Source of the DNA: Spinacia oleracea
Lineage: Eukaryota > Streptophyta > Magnoliopsida > Caryophyllales > Amaranthaceae
Assembly: GCF_020520425.1 (NCBI RefSeq)
Contig: NC_079491.1
Location: 9,287,143 to 9,351,142 of the forward strand
Direction: 5' to 3'
DNA length: 64,000 nt
Each line of letters opens with the position of its first letter. The stretch's first letter is position 1. A model generated the notes under the pieces. The model did not search any database, was not told where the DNA came from, and worked only from the letters and a program-made list of their open reading frames with translations. Of this stretch, positions 31,349 to 44,000 are shown in pieces. Both the position numbers and the translations under genes were made by a program.

Positions 31349-34300
31349 TAGGAAATATCTATTTATATTTATTATTATTACACAAGGTTGTTAGAAGTTG
31401 TTACACAGTTAGTTAGAGTTTGTTAGCCTAGGCTTTACTAGCTTGTATATAAGGCAACTTTAGCTTGATTGTTGGGTAAGAAATCAGATAATAAAAATAT
31501 CATTCTCTCTCAATTCCCTCTGATCTTCTGATATTCTTCATGGTATCAGAGCCAAATCTCTCTTCTGAGATTTAGGTTTCGTTTTTTTTTTCTGAAATCA
31601 GCACATTGAAATTGTGTGATTTCTCAGATTACTTGCTGCGAAATTTCTTGCAACTGCGAAATTTCTTGCGCAATACGACAATATCTTGATCAAAGTATTG
31701 TGATCGATCAATTAGTTGAGCGTAATGGTGATTGTGAATTCAGAAAATTCTGATTCTCAGGTGCACAATGGAGACAGTGGAGGTAATTTTGATCCATTCT
31801 TCATTGCTAACTCTGATAATCCTACTGCTTCTTTAGTTTCTGTAGCTTTTAATGGCATGAATTTCATTCGCTGGAGTAGAAATGTTAGGCGTGCATTGAT
31901 AGCTAAGAACAAAGAAGGTTTTATTAATGGTGAGATACAAAAACCAGCTGTGAATAACAAAGATTACCATAAGTGGAAACGTGTGGATTTCATGGTAGTT
32001 AGCTGGATTTTGAGTTCTATGAACAATGAGCTTGCTGATGATTTTGGATATATTGACAATGCTGTGGAGTTATGGAAAGAACTGAATGAAAGGTTTGGTC
32101 AATCCAATGGACCTTTGATCTATCAATTGAAAAAGCAGATTGATAATCTCAATCAGGAGAACATGACTATAGTCACATATTACGGCAAATTAAAGAAGCT
32201 TTGGGATGAAATGCAGAATCTAAGAGCATTTCCTTCATGTATCTGTGGTGCATTAAGTCAGTGTAGCTGTATGTTCTTGAAAAAGATGGCTGTATTTGAG
32301 GAAGAAGATAAGATGATGAAATTTCTGCTTGGTCTTAATGGAGGTTTTGAAGGAACAGTTACTAATGTGTTGGCAATGGATCCATTGCCTAGCATAAATA
32401 AGGTGTTTTCTATCACACAACAAATAGAGAAGCAGAAGGAAATGAATAACACAGCAGCTGAAGGAATTGTTATGAGTAGTAGTGCTATGGCTGCACAAAC
32501 TAACAAAGGAGGACAGCAGTTTCAAAGATACACTGTTGGATATGGCAAGAAAGATTGGAAGGAATTGAAGAAGGAGAAACTGAACAGAGTTTGCTCTCAC
32601 TGCAAAGGAAAAGGACACACAGCTGATCAATGTTTCAAGCTGATTGGATATCCTGATTGGTATAATTCAATCAAGGCATCTAAAGGCATTCAATCCAATG
32701 GAGGTAGACTTGCAGCTAATGTTCATACCTCTGAAATTGGAGATAATCCATTGGATGACACAACTGGAGATACTGGTACTGTAAGCAATGAGATGCAGAA
32801 TGCTATTTGTCAAGAGGTTATGAAAGCAATGAAGGGCAAACAAACTCAGAATGGTGAAACTAGTGGCACAAATTGTTCTTTTGCCAACTATGCAGGTACA
32901 ATATCTCACTCTTTTAATTGTACTGTGAGTGAATTGCCTGATGAATGTTTGTGGATTGTTGACTCTGGAGCTTGTGATCATATGACATATGATGAAAGTA
33001 TACTGATAAACAAGAAAACTCTGCTTAATCCTATTAAGGTTGGTCTGCCAGATGGAACTCAAATGAGTGTTGAAATCATTGGTGATACCTTTCTAGGGAA
33101 CAATCTGATGTTGAAAAATGTTTTGCTGGTGAAAGGTTTTAGACACAACCTTTTATCTGTTGGTAGACTAATTGAGCACACTGGTGTTAATGTCATATTT
33201 ACTGGGAGTGAATATTGTTTCCAGGACCCCTCTAATTCTGTGCTGCTTGGTGCTGGAAAAAGGAGACATGGTCTTTACTATTTTGTCACACCTGCAGAGA
33301 ACAAGTCTTCAACTATTGTGAGAAGTTCTGGCATTAATTGTCATGTTTCAAGTTGTAGTACAGTAGCTAATGTTGCTGAGGAAGTTGTGAATAATGTGAA
33401 CATGATTAGATTACCAAATAAAACTGCTACTGGTATTTCTAAGCCTAAGAATAGTGACAGAAACAATCTTGATCTTCTACATGCTAGACTAGGTCATGCA
33501 TCTCTGTCCAAACTGAAACATGTAAATGATGAATGTTGCAGAGGTATTTCAGAATATAATTGTGTTGTATGTTACAGCTCTAAGCATCATAAATCTCCTT
33601 TTCCTATCAGTGATAGTAAAGCATCTGAGTGTTTTGAATTGATACACTTGGATCTCTGGGGTCCATAAAAAACTAGAAGCTTAGATGGTGCTTCTTACTT
33701 CTTAACCATTCTTGATGATCACAGTAGGGTTACTTGGACCTATCTATTGCATAACAAATTGCAAGTGGAAAGAGTTGTATCTGAATTTGTGTCTATGATT
33801 GAGACACAATTTAATAAAAAGATCAAGAAGATTAGGACAGATAATGGTACTGAAATTGTCAAGGAATCATGTAGATCATTCATTGCTTCTAAAGGTATTT
33901 TACATGAAAGGAGTGTTCCATATTCTCCTCAACAAAATGGCAGGGTAGAGAGAAAACACAGAAGTCTTCTTGAGATTGCTAGATCTCTACGGTTTCATAC
34001 TGGCCTTCCAAAGAAGTTTTGGGGGGAATGTGTTCTTACAGCCACTTATTTGTTAAACAGAATACCCTCAAAGGTGCTGAACTGGAAAACACCATATGAG
34101 GTTATGTTTGATACTAGACCTGTCTATAATAATTTGAGAGTGTTTGGTTCACTTTGTTTTGCCTACAATGCTCAAGTTAAGAAAGACAAATTTGATTCCA
34201 GAACCAGAAGATGTTTATTTCTTGGATATCCTACTGGTTTTAAAGCTTTTAAGTTGTATGATCTGGATACACACACTGTTTTTGTGTCAAGAGATGTTGT

Positions 34301-36644
34301 GTTTTTTGAACACACATTTCCTTACAAACTATCATCTCAGTCCATTTCTTCTGTCAACACCAATCCTCAAATGGTGCAATTTGGCACTGACTCTTCTTCT
34401 TTCATTCCCAATTCTTCTCATAATTTTCACTCTACAGCTCAACCTTTCACTCCTGATTTTGTACCTGATACTCCTACTTCTGAACCTTCTCTAGATAGTT
34501 CCTCTTCTAAAACACATCACAACTCTTCTTCTCCACCATCTTTAAACCATATTGCCTCTTCTCCTGCTTCTCATTCTTCTGATTCTAGTACTTCAGACAG
34601 TCACACTAATGACACTCAACCTATGACTGAACCTACACCAATTCTGGCTACAGAATCTCTTCCTCACACTGATACTGTCATTAGACATATTCCTAGACAA
34701 ATTAAACCTTCCACTACTCTCAAAGGTTTTGTTGGAGGATATGTTCCTCACAGACATACAGAAACTCCATCTAGCAGTGATTCTCTTTCATTTTCAGTCA
34801 ATTCCTGTTCTCCTAATTTTGAGAATGATGAAGCTTGGTTGATTGCAATGGCTCTTGATAGTTATGATACATGGGAATCTTTGGCTCTCTCTGTTGGTCT
34901 TGCTTCCAATGATCCTAAACACTACAATCAAGCCAAAGATGATGACAATTGGATTCTGGCTATGCATAAAGAGATTGAAGCACTTGAGAGCAATGAAACT
35001 TGGGAACTTACTCCTCTTCCTGAGAATAAAAAGGCTATTGGATCAAAGTGGGTTTACAGGACTAAACTGAATCCAGATTATACTATTGACAAATATAAAG
35101 CCAGATTAGTTGCTATTGGATATCAACAGGTTGAAGGCAAGGATTTTACTCAAACCTTCTCCCCAGTTGCCAAATTAGCAACAGTCAGGGTTGTAATTGC
35201 TTTATCTGCAGTTAGAGGTTGGGATCTGTTTCAATTGGATGTTAATAATGCATTTTTGCATGGCTTTATTGATGAAGAGGTTTACATGAAGCCACCACCT
35301 GGTTATCTTAAAGCTCAACCTGGTGAGGTTTGCAAGCTGAAAAGATCTCTCTATGGTCTCAGACAGGCATCTAGACAGTGGAACAAGGAGTTAAGCAAGT
35401 TTCTGAAATCTTTACACTTTGAGCAATCTAAGCAAGACTACTCCTTGTTTACCAGATCACTTCATGGAGAATTTTTGGTACTTTTGGTGTATGTGGATGA
35501 TATTCTGATAACTGGTACTTCTGTTTCACAAATCAATGAGGTCAAACTTTTGCTTGATCAAGCATTCACAATTAAGGATCTTGGTCTTTTATCATATTTT
35601 CTTGGCATTGAAGTTCACAGAAACTCTAATGGAATTTTTCTTTCTCAAAGAAAATACATCAAGGATATTCTTCTTGATGCTGGCATGGATAATTGTACTG
35701 CTGCTCCTGCACCTCTTTCTTGTGGTTTAAAGCTGACCACTGATGAAGGTGATTTACTCACTGAGCCTGATGTATACAGAAGATTAGTGGGAAGATTACT
35801 GTATCTCAGTATCACCAGACCAGATTTATCTTATTCAGTGCAACACCTCAGTCAGTTTGTGAGCTCTCCAAGGGTTCCTCACTTAAGGGCTGCTCTTCAT
35901 GTTCTCAAATACTTGAAAGGGACTATTGATGAAGGCTTATGGTATTCTGCTGATTCCACAACTCATCTGTCTGCATATAGTGATGCAGACTGGAGTTCAT
36001 GTCAGTACAGCAGCAGATCCCTTAGTGCTTATGCTGTTTTTCTTGGTACAAATTTGATTTCTTGGAAAACCAAAAAGCAACGAACTGTGAGCAAATCTTC
36101 AGCTGAGGCTGAATACAGAAGTATGTCAGCTACAGCTAGTGAACTAGTTTGGATTCAGGGGCTTCTTGAAGACCTACAAGTCACTGTCCCATTGCCTGTG
36201 CCTCTATATTGTGATAATACTTCTGCTGAGCATTTGGCCAAGAACCCCATGTTTCATGATAAAACTAAACACCTAAAAAGGGACATGCACTATGTTCGTG
36301 AACAGGTTGAGGATGGATTCATCCAAACAGCTCATGTTTCAAGTTCAAATCAGTTAGCAGACTTGCTCACCAAACCCCTTTCTTCCTCTCAACATCGATT
36401 TTTATCTTCCAAGCTTGGCCTTGCTTCCAAAGTCCAGCTTGAAGGGGGGATATAGGAAATATCTATTTATATTTATTATTATTACACAAGGTTGTTAGAA
36501 GTTGTTACACAGTTAGTTAGAGTTTGTTAGCCTAGGCTTTACTAGCTTGTATATAAGGCAACTTTAGCTTGATTGTTGGGTAAGAAATCAGATAATAAAA
36601 ATATCATTCTCTCTCAATTCCCTCTGATCTTCTGATATTCTTCA
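31349..36644 (+). mobile_element. Copia LTR retrotransposon, very young, broken at about one point
   Basis: A 5296-bp element. LTRs of 192 bp at 31349-31540 and 36453-36644 look identical by eye. A primer-binding site tggtatcagagcc directly follows the first LTR and a purine tract (gaagggggga) precedes the second. Between about 31725 and 36455 lie gag with a CCHC knuckle, aspartic protease, integrase, reverse transcriptase with YVDD, and RNase H, in Copia order. The short LTRs and gag type suggest the Ale/Retrofit side of Copia, which is inference. The coding region has about one break. LTR identity implies an age well under a few hundred thousand years. No target duplication is seen: the left junction is in the minus-strand Copia remnant and the right junction is in the AAA-ATPase gene. 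Confidence 0.92.
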
Positions 36645-37116
36645 CGATGAGGAGGAGTTGACAGCAGAAAACAAGAAGAAGGGGGGTGAGAAAAACAATG
36701 TTACACTTTCTGGGTTGTTGAATTTCATTGATGGGATATGGTCAAGTTGTGGGGGAGAAAGGATTATAGTGTTTACTACAAACTATGTTGAGAAACTTGA
36801 TCCTGCATTGGTAAGAAGAGGGAGGATGGATAAGCATATTGAGATGTCTTATTGTGGTTTTGAAGGGTTTAAGGTTCTTGCTAAGAATTACTTGTCTGTT
36901 GTTGAGGATGATGATGATTATAATGGGATGTTTGATGAGATTAAGGAGTTGTTAAGTGAGGTTAAGGTAACACCGGCCGATGTTGCGGAGAATCTGATGC
37001 CTAAGTCTTGTGAAGAAACTGCTGAAATGTGTTTTCAGAAATTGATTAGGGTGCTTCAGGAAGGTAAGGAAGAGGCTGTCAGGAAGAAGGAAGCAGTGGA
37101 GGAGATAGAGGACTAG
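36645..37116 (+). pseudogene. AAA-ATPase, 3' part of the gene split by Copia sequence
   Basis: Continues the AAA-ATPase from 29241. It carries NNVTLSGLLNFIDGIWSSCGGERIIVFTTN, then the second region of homology with arginine fingers (YVEKLDPALVRRGRMDKHIEMSYC), the LAKNYL segment and a C-terminal acidic and lysine-rich tail (KEEAVRKKEAVEEIED). This piece is undamaged in itself. The missing link to the 5' part is a low-complexity aspartate/lysine/glutamate region where the Copia sequences sit. Confidence 0.88.
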
Positions 37117-37177
37117 TGGGATAAGTGGTAGTTTTTTTTTTTTTTTTCTTTCTTATTATTTTGTTTTGTTGAACTAA

Positions 37178-37457
37178 TCCATACTAATATATTAAAAGGC
37201 GTTTATGAAAACGTATATGTGTCACGTATACCCCCTCCTTATTACGCCACATCACCGCTAATAAGCATCATGGCATGGATCGAACATCAAACCTCATGGA
37301 TTAAAGTTTCACCTCTTACCATCTTAACTAGCTACAATGTATGTTATATTTTCCCATATAAATGTAAAATACAATCTTTTGAAAATGGGCACATTTTTAC
37401 AAAAAGTAAACCCTACTAAAAGTAAAACCCGAAGCAACGCCCGGACCACACACTAGT
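37178..37457 (+). mobile_element. Short non-autonomous Helitron
   Basis: Starts TC (TCCATACTAATATATTAAAAGG) after A and ends CTAGT at 37453-37457 before T. A degenerate hairpin (ccgaagc-aac-gcccgg) precedes the end. About 280 bp, just 3' of the AAA-ATPase pseudogene. No coding capacity. Confidence 0.7.
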
Positions 37458-38075
37458 TAAAGTAGTAATTGTTGAGTAGTACTAATTTAATGTTATTAGA
37501 TCCGCGATCATCAAAATGATTCAAATCGTTGCCATAATCGTAATAGTTTAGGATCGTGAAAACCAGTTGTGGGTGAGATATGTGGGATTGCGATCCGAAT
37601 CCAATTATGTCGATATTAGTAGTAGTTTACAAGGCCAAATATATGAGAAAAGAACTTAAATTGAATCAATATTTTGCAAAGTAGCATCTTACATGATTCA
37701 AGAATCATAAATCATATCCATCCAAAACCCTTTACTAATTTCTTAGAATTACTTGGTTTTTACCCAAAATCAAAACCCCCAATTTAGTATAAATCCTAAT
37801 TTTCGAGAAGTAAAAATTGGAGATCTCCAATTACAAAAAGTTATGATAGAGATTGTCGGAGAATGTTTAGCCATCCCTATCGCGGGTCATATTACTTCCG
37901 GTTTGCTAAACACTGTCAACTATTTTATTTTGTTAAATGATATTGACATTGTCTTTAATAACATTCAATTTAATTTTATTAGGTAAAAAACAGAAATATA
38001 CTCCGTAGTAATTATGGACAAAAATGTCATTTACAAGTTTAACAATCATCTAAGCAAAATAAGATGAGAAATGTT
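37458..38075. other. Intergenic sequence without recognisable features
   Basis: AT-rich, no element termini recognised, and open frames are short with no domain. Confidence 0.5.
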
Positions 38076-38085
38076 TTTTTCAAAC

Positions 38086-38285
38086 GAGTTAACCCCATGG
38101 TTGGGGTCCAAGTTTTACAAAAAATCACCAATTGAGACCTCACTTTTTTTTGGTCAATAATTGGGACTTCATCTTAATTTTTTAGGCAAAGTTAACTACG
38201 GTGGTTAAAAAAATGTTAAGTCCTTGGGTTAAAAAACTTTGCTCTCCTTAAGTGATTTAGGTATAAACATCACGAATTAAACATA

Positions 38286-38367
<82 letters not shown>

Positions 38368-38778
38368 GCAAACAATAACAAATGGATCAAAATCAACACA
38401 AAAACAATCAAATTTAGCAGCATTAATATCATACAAAATCACAAAATTAACCAATTCAATCATTAATCTCACAAAAAATCACAATTTTTTTTTTGAGGGG
38501 AACAAAAAATCACAAAATTAACCAGTACCAATTAACTCAAATCTAAAAACGAACAAAATAAAACCCCTAAAAAAATTGGCAAATAATACTACTTATTAAG
38601 TCATAACTCTTATAATTTATTTTTGATTTATTTTATTAGTTTGAATAGTCAACCTTGAGTTAAAGGTGAGTTAAACTACAAAAAATCTAACCTTAGGTCC
38701 CAATTATTGACCAAAAAAAAGTGAGGTCCCAATTGGTGATCTATTGCAAAACTTAGACCCCAATAATGGGCTTAACTC
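38086..38778. mobile_element. Mutator-like MITE with long terminal inverted repeats and 10-bp target duplication
   Basis: The 693-bp element starts gagttaacccc and ends gggcttaactc, with imperfect inverted repeats of about 95 bp that contain cctcacttttttttggtcaa and its complement. The 10-bp direct repeat tttttcaaac (38076-38085 and 38779-38788) is perfect. It contains a long TAA microsatellite (38287-38365), and the remaining interior is non-coding. Confidence 0.88.
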
Positions 38779-38995
38779 TTTTTCAAACGGGGAGGTTTCA
38801 ATTTTGTTTTTTTTTTTTTTTTTTTTTTTACCAAACACCACTTTTAGAAGTTTTGGCTAGTCAAACCTCACCTCAAACTTCTCTTTACAAAACATGACCT
38901 TTAAATTTTGTTATTGGGGACTAAAAGTGGTCCAAACCTCTAAAAATCCCCTCAAAACTCTATGTACAAAACATGACCTTTGCATTTTCTCATTG

Positions 38996-39365
38996 TAAGG
39001 GCGTGTTCGGCAGTAGCGTTTGAGGTAGCGGGTAGCGTTTTGATCTAGTCAAGACGCTACTTGTAAAATTTGTAAGCGTTTGGCAAGGTAGCGTTTTAAG
39101 TAGCGGTTAACGATAAAGCGTTTGGATAACTTTTATCAAACGTTAAAATTAGTAGCTTTTAAGGTAGCGGGTAGCTTTTGACAAATTTATATTCTACATT
39201 TTATTTTATTTTAGAATATCAACCGCTACTTTTACCCAACACCCATATCAGTTAGCCGCTACTTTGACAGCTAACCGTTATCCGCTATCATTCACCGCTA
39301 CCCGCTACTCGAATCGCTATCCAATACTCAACCGCTAACCGCTACCCGCTACCGCTAAGAGCAAG
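38996..39365. mobile_element. hAT-like non-autonomous element, subterminal GTAGCG repeats, right end unclear
   Basis: It starts gggcgtgttcggc, a common plant hAT-like terminus. Many gtagcg/agcgggtagcg motifs lie in the left half and their complements (cgctacccgct) in the right half. The matching right terminus and an 8-bp target duplication are not found, so it is degenerate or truncated. Confidence 0.5.
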
Positions 39366-39537
39366 ATTAGCGCTAGTATAAGCTAAGACTTCCACGACAT
39401 CTTTTTATTAATTTTTATTTATTTTCAATTAATCAGATTCTTGTTGAGACTTACTTAATTTTTCCACTTCACCCCTCGTACTCATTCAAGACTTCTCAAA
39501 CTTATGAAAATAATAAAATAAAAAAGAATAAATAATA

Positions 39538-39796
39538 CTTCCTCCGTCTTTTAATACTCGCAACGTTTGTAAGTTTCACGCATGCCAATGCACAACTTTG
39601 ATCATTTATATCTTGAATTCTCTTTATGCAAAAATTATAAAAAGTTGATAATTTGAAAATACTCATTGAGACGAATCTAACAAGATACCACATGACTATG
39701 TTTTATCTTATATAAAAAACACTACGAATAGTCAAAGTAGATTATATGAATAGTGGCAAAAGTCCAAACGTTGCGAGTATTAAAAGACGGAGGAAG
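39538..39796. mobile_element. Stowaway MITE
   Basis: The 259-bp element has perfect inverted ends of about 32 bp (starting cttcctccgtcttttaatac) and the TA target duplication at 39536-39537 and 39797-39798. The near-perfect ends suggest a recent copy. Confidence 0.93.
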
Positions 39797-40099
39797 TAAT
39801 AATTAAGATTGAATGTATTGTTTAAATGTCTTAAGTAGAGTCTTGGAATTCCAAGACTCTTGCTCAGACTTTTGTCATACTCTTCCACTTAAATGGGAGG
39901 TCTTGCTTAGCTTTAGATGTAACTCGAAACAAGACGAAGGTTGCCGTATACCATTTGTCCGTATAGTCGTACACGACCCTTGTCAAATGCACTCCATTTT
40001 TTTTTTGGATTTGGGAGGAAAATAAGTTTCTTTCTTGGCGGGCAGTCTCATTGACAATTCGTAACTTATTGTAATCTCTTTGCATTTTGCTGCACATTC

Positions 40100-41094
40100 C
40101 CCTCCCAAATTAGGAGAGAGAAAAGGGGTTCGATAAACTCTGCATCATCTTCTACATTCACATATTTTCATCTGGTGTTAGGTATTTCTCCGAATTCCTC
40201 ATCGTTTTTGCCTCATGATCGCACTCTAATTTTGCCTTTCAATTGCTTTACTTTGCTGATTAATTAGCTGTTTTTGTTCTCGATTTTTTAGGGTTTTACC
40301 TCTTTGATTTCAATTTCGAGTTTAGAATTTGGAATATTCAAAGTCTGTTCATGGATATAGATTAATTCCTATACTTTCCTTTTGATTGGTTGCTATTTGA
40401 GTTGTGTTCCTATATAGATTAATTCTTATTTATGTATTATAAATTAATGACCTTCTAGACTTGATTGAGATTTTGTATGAGCAATGTAAATTGCAATAAT
40501 GAGAAGAAATATATGAAGAATATTAAAACACACAAGATTGAAGGTGGTTCTCTCTTCAATGAGCTACATCCACCACAAGGGGAGGGTTTGGAGCTTTTAT
40601 TACTCTTCTTGGTGTGTTAGGGTTTACTCCTTATCTCACATGTCTCTCATACACAAATCAGAAATAACGTGATAAAAAGGGGTATTTATAGTGCTAGATC
40701 CAATTAAGAAATCAATGGATAAAATTAGCTCATGTTAAAAGAGAAACAACTGACGAAAACGACGGGTGTTCGGGCAAGCACAAATGTGCTTGGCCGAGCA
40801 CGGCCTTGCAACAACTTTTGCCTTGAGCGTGCTTGGACAAGCAAGTTCCCATCTTTACTTAGCTTCATTTCTTCGCCTCTAGACCTCTTCTAACTTCACC
40901 AAGACTCTTTTATTGCTTCATTTGATCACCAACCTTCATTTTACATACTCAAAACATCCTTCACGAGGATTCGTGGCACACTATAACATTATATATACTA
41001 ATTAGGTTTTGCATTCTACTCATCATCAGGGTTTTTGGGGGCTTGGAAGTTTAGCTGCAATTCTCATTTCACAACACCTGCTGGTGCTGCTTTA
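40100..41094 (+). other. Proposed leader exons and leader intron of the TMEM230-like gene
   Basis: A good donor (gttag then gtatttctcc) at 40181/40182 and acceptor (catcatcag) ending at 41029 define a plausible 848-bp leader intron ahead of the start codon at 41095. The transcription start is not located. The intron's 3' half (about 40490-40990) looks like inserted repetitive DNA, but no termini were recognised. Confidence 0.45.
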
Positions 41095-44000
41095 ATGGCG
41101 TCAAGGCGCAACGTGAAATACTCTCGTCTTGACACTGATGAGGATGGAGGAAACAATTACAGTGATGATGGCAATATAAAGGGACGAAGAAGACAATATG
41201 ATGCTCGGTTTGATTACACACCGAAGTACCTAGATAAAGTTCCATGGAAATCAATTCTTCTTGCACTCTTCCTTCTCTTACTCGGTTCATTTCTTCTTTT
41301 TCTATCTTTTTTCATTTTCACTGGTCATATGGGAGGGGAGCGGTCTCAAGCATATGGTCTTCTTGCACTTGGATTTCTTACTTTCCTTCCAGGTATCCAG
41401 AGTTTCCCTTTATTATGTTTTTATTTTTTGTCCATAACTTGTGTGTTGGTGTGTGTTGGATGGTTGGAGGTGGGGAGGTAGGGTTGGGTCATTTCTATCT
41501 CTTATGCAGTTTGCGCTTTCCTAGTTTGGTGATTGAAGGCTGTAGCGAGGAAGAGTAACAGGAAACGGAGAGAGTGTTTTTCAAGTCACTAGCTGATTGG
41601 TGAATGCTGTTTGCCTGTGTCCCTTTAGCTAAATGATTGTACTTATCATTTTATTCATTAACCAAGAGTCTTGCAAGCGTTAATGCGTTATATCACACAG
41701 TATTTTGGAGAAGCATTTTTCCCCCTCCCCCCTCCCGAGTTATGCCTTGTGGTAGGTGTAGTTTCAGTTGTACTCTTTTGTTATGTGGTTAAGTTAAGAC
41801 AAGAGGTGGGAAGCTGAAATAGAGAATGTATGCTACTCAAATTTATTCCAGGCCAGCTATTGGAAGATGTAGTGATCCAATCCCATAATAGAATAATGCG
41901 AAGTAATGTTAAAAAGAGTTAGTTGTTGGCAACAAATGAGCTTCAAGGATGTTCAAGCCATAATGCCATAAAGTGCAAAAAAGAGAATTGGCATTTTTTT
42001 GAGACAGACCAAACTGTGTGCTTATTGTCTTTGTTGATTTTTAGTAGTGGGCTAAAAAATTATGTGAAGAGGAAAATTTTGACAGCCTATGTGAAGAGGA
42101 AAAAGCTCAGTCTTCTTTGTTTGGAGGTCAACAAAGTTGGCCTACTTAAGTGAAGAGAAAAAGTCAAGTATTCTTTTATTTGGTTATGAACTCAAAATGA
42201 TAAAAGGAACAAAATTTACAACGTTTAGTCAGATATTTAATGCCAGGAAAGATTGAATTAGAAGCAGCTTTGACACATCAAGGTTAAGACAATAACTGTC
42301 TATCTTCTATTAGGATATTAGCCACCTTAAGAACAATTTGATTTGAGGAATGAGGGATTTCATGGTCAAGGTCTCAAGTGTATTTCACCAAGAACCTCCT
42401 TGATGGAGTTACCCTTACTAAGTTCCAAGACTGTGAAAGCTGATAATGATAACGCTCACGAAGTTCTTTCAAACAAGCATGAATAGAATCACTCTTGTTC
42501 TAAATTTTATTTTGCATGGTTGCATCATTCACACTCAGTCTATTTATGGACTCCACATGAGATTCTTATTTTTCTAAGCAATACGGAATAAGAGGAAACT
42601 AAAGAAAATGTAAGAAAATATTCTTCTTGTCCTGATTTATAGCAGTAGAAAAACAGTAGCAATGATACAATTCCTAGTTTAGCAAATGATATCAACTTCT
42701 AGTCTAAATGTTTATAAATGATAGCTATTGCTTGATTCTCTAGTCAACAAGTATCTTCCTCAACTTTCACTTCAAAATAGTCTTTTGAGATTGCTTACTA
42801 GTGGACATAGTAGCTGAATAGCTGCACCAATAATCATGGGACAATACTTTAGCTTCAAAACTATTAAAGTGGAAAGACCTTCTAGGTTTCCGTAGGGTAA
42901 GGTTGAGTACAATTGAACCTGCCTAGAGAGGGATCTTTGTTAGAAAAATTGAGGCAATGATGTTGTTGTGAGTGCTTCAATAGGGCTGCAAAATTAGGCA
43001 CGTTGTTGAATCAAGGCTATTCCGTGTCTTTTAGTGAGCAACTAGTGGGTTTTTATGATTCCAAAATTTCTTATATAACCATATGGCACATTCTCCAAAA
43101 TTTTAGGAGCTTTTGAGACCGGGTCCTGGAACCTCCAAGTTCGGTGAAAAAAAGGTGTATAGCTTTCATTTTTGGATAATTTGGACCTTTTCCGGACTCA
43201 AAAAGATTAGAGGTCCGGATGCTTCCCATATATATAGCTATATAGGTAATCCGGAGGTATAGTAAGTGTTTAGAACCATCTATTTCGCCTCTTAAGTGAC
43301 ATTTTAGTCGATTTTCTCAAAAACGCATGTTGTTGAATCAATGCCATTGTTGCTTTTAAGTGATTCCATACTTCCTTGTATGACCATAGGACACATTACC
43401 CAAAATTTTAGGAGCTTCCGGGCTCGGGTCCCCGAACCTCCAAATTTAGTCAAAGACGGTGTGTAGCCTTTATTGGACCTTCAAATTTAGTCAAAGACGG
43501 TGTGTAGCCTCCAAATTTCGTCAAAGACGGTGAGGTCCGGATGCGTGGATAATTTGGACCTTTTTCGCACCTGGAAAGGTTAGAGGCCCGGATGTTTCCC
43601 AATTCCCATATACCAACCCCATGAGTTCTCGGGAGCAAACCGGGTGCTTAGAACATATACTTCGCCTCTTAAATGACAATTTAGCCGATAGAAGCGCATG
43701 TTATTGAATCAAGGCCATTCCGTGTGTTCAAGTGACCAACTAGCGTTTTATGATTCCAAACTTCCTTATATGACCATATGACACATTCCCCAAAATTTTA
43801 GGAGCTTCCGAGACCGTGTCCTGGTACCTCCAAATTTGGCCGAAAACGTTATACTTCGTATTAGCCTTCATTTTTGGATAATTTGGACCTTTTTGGCACC
43901 CGGAAAGATTCGAGGGTTGGATGCTTCCCATATACCCCATGGGTCCACCGGGGCATATTGGTAACAAAAATGGAGAGAGTGTTTTTCAAGTTATTAGCTG

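Noticed and set aside
37753-37986. Small plus-strand open frame between the Helitron and the MITE
   Set aside because: No ATG context, no domain, AT-rich composition. Chance frame.
38257-38472. Minus-strand frame coding for a poly-tyrosine protein
   Set aside because: Produced by the TAA microsatellite inside the Mutator-like MITE, not a gene.
43003-43968. CRISPR-like or clustered repeat-spacer array
   Set aside because: The units are directly adjacent and alike across their whole length, in a plant intron. This is a tandem satellite-like repeat.
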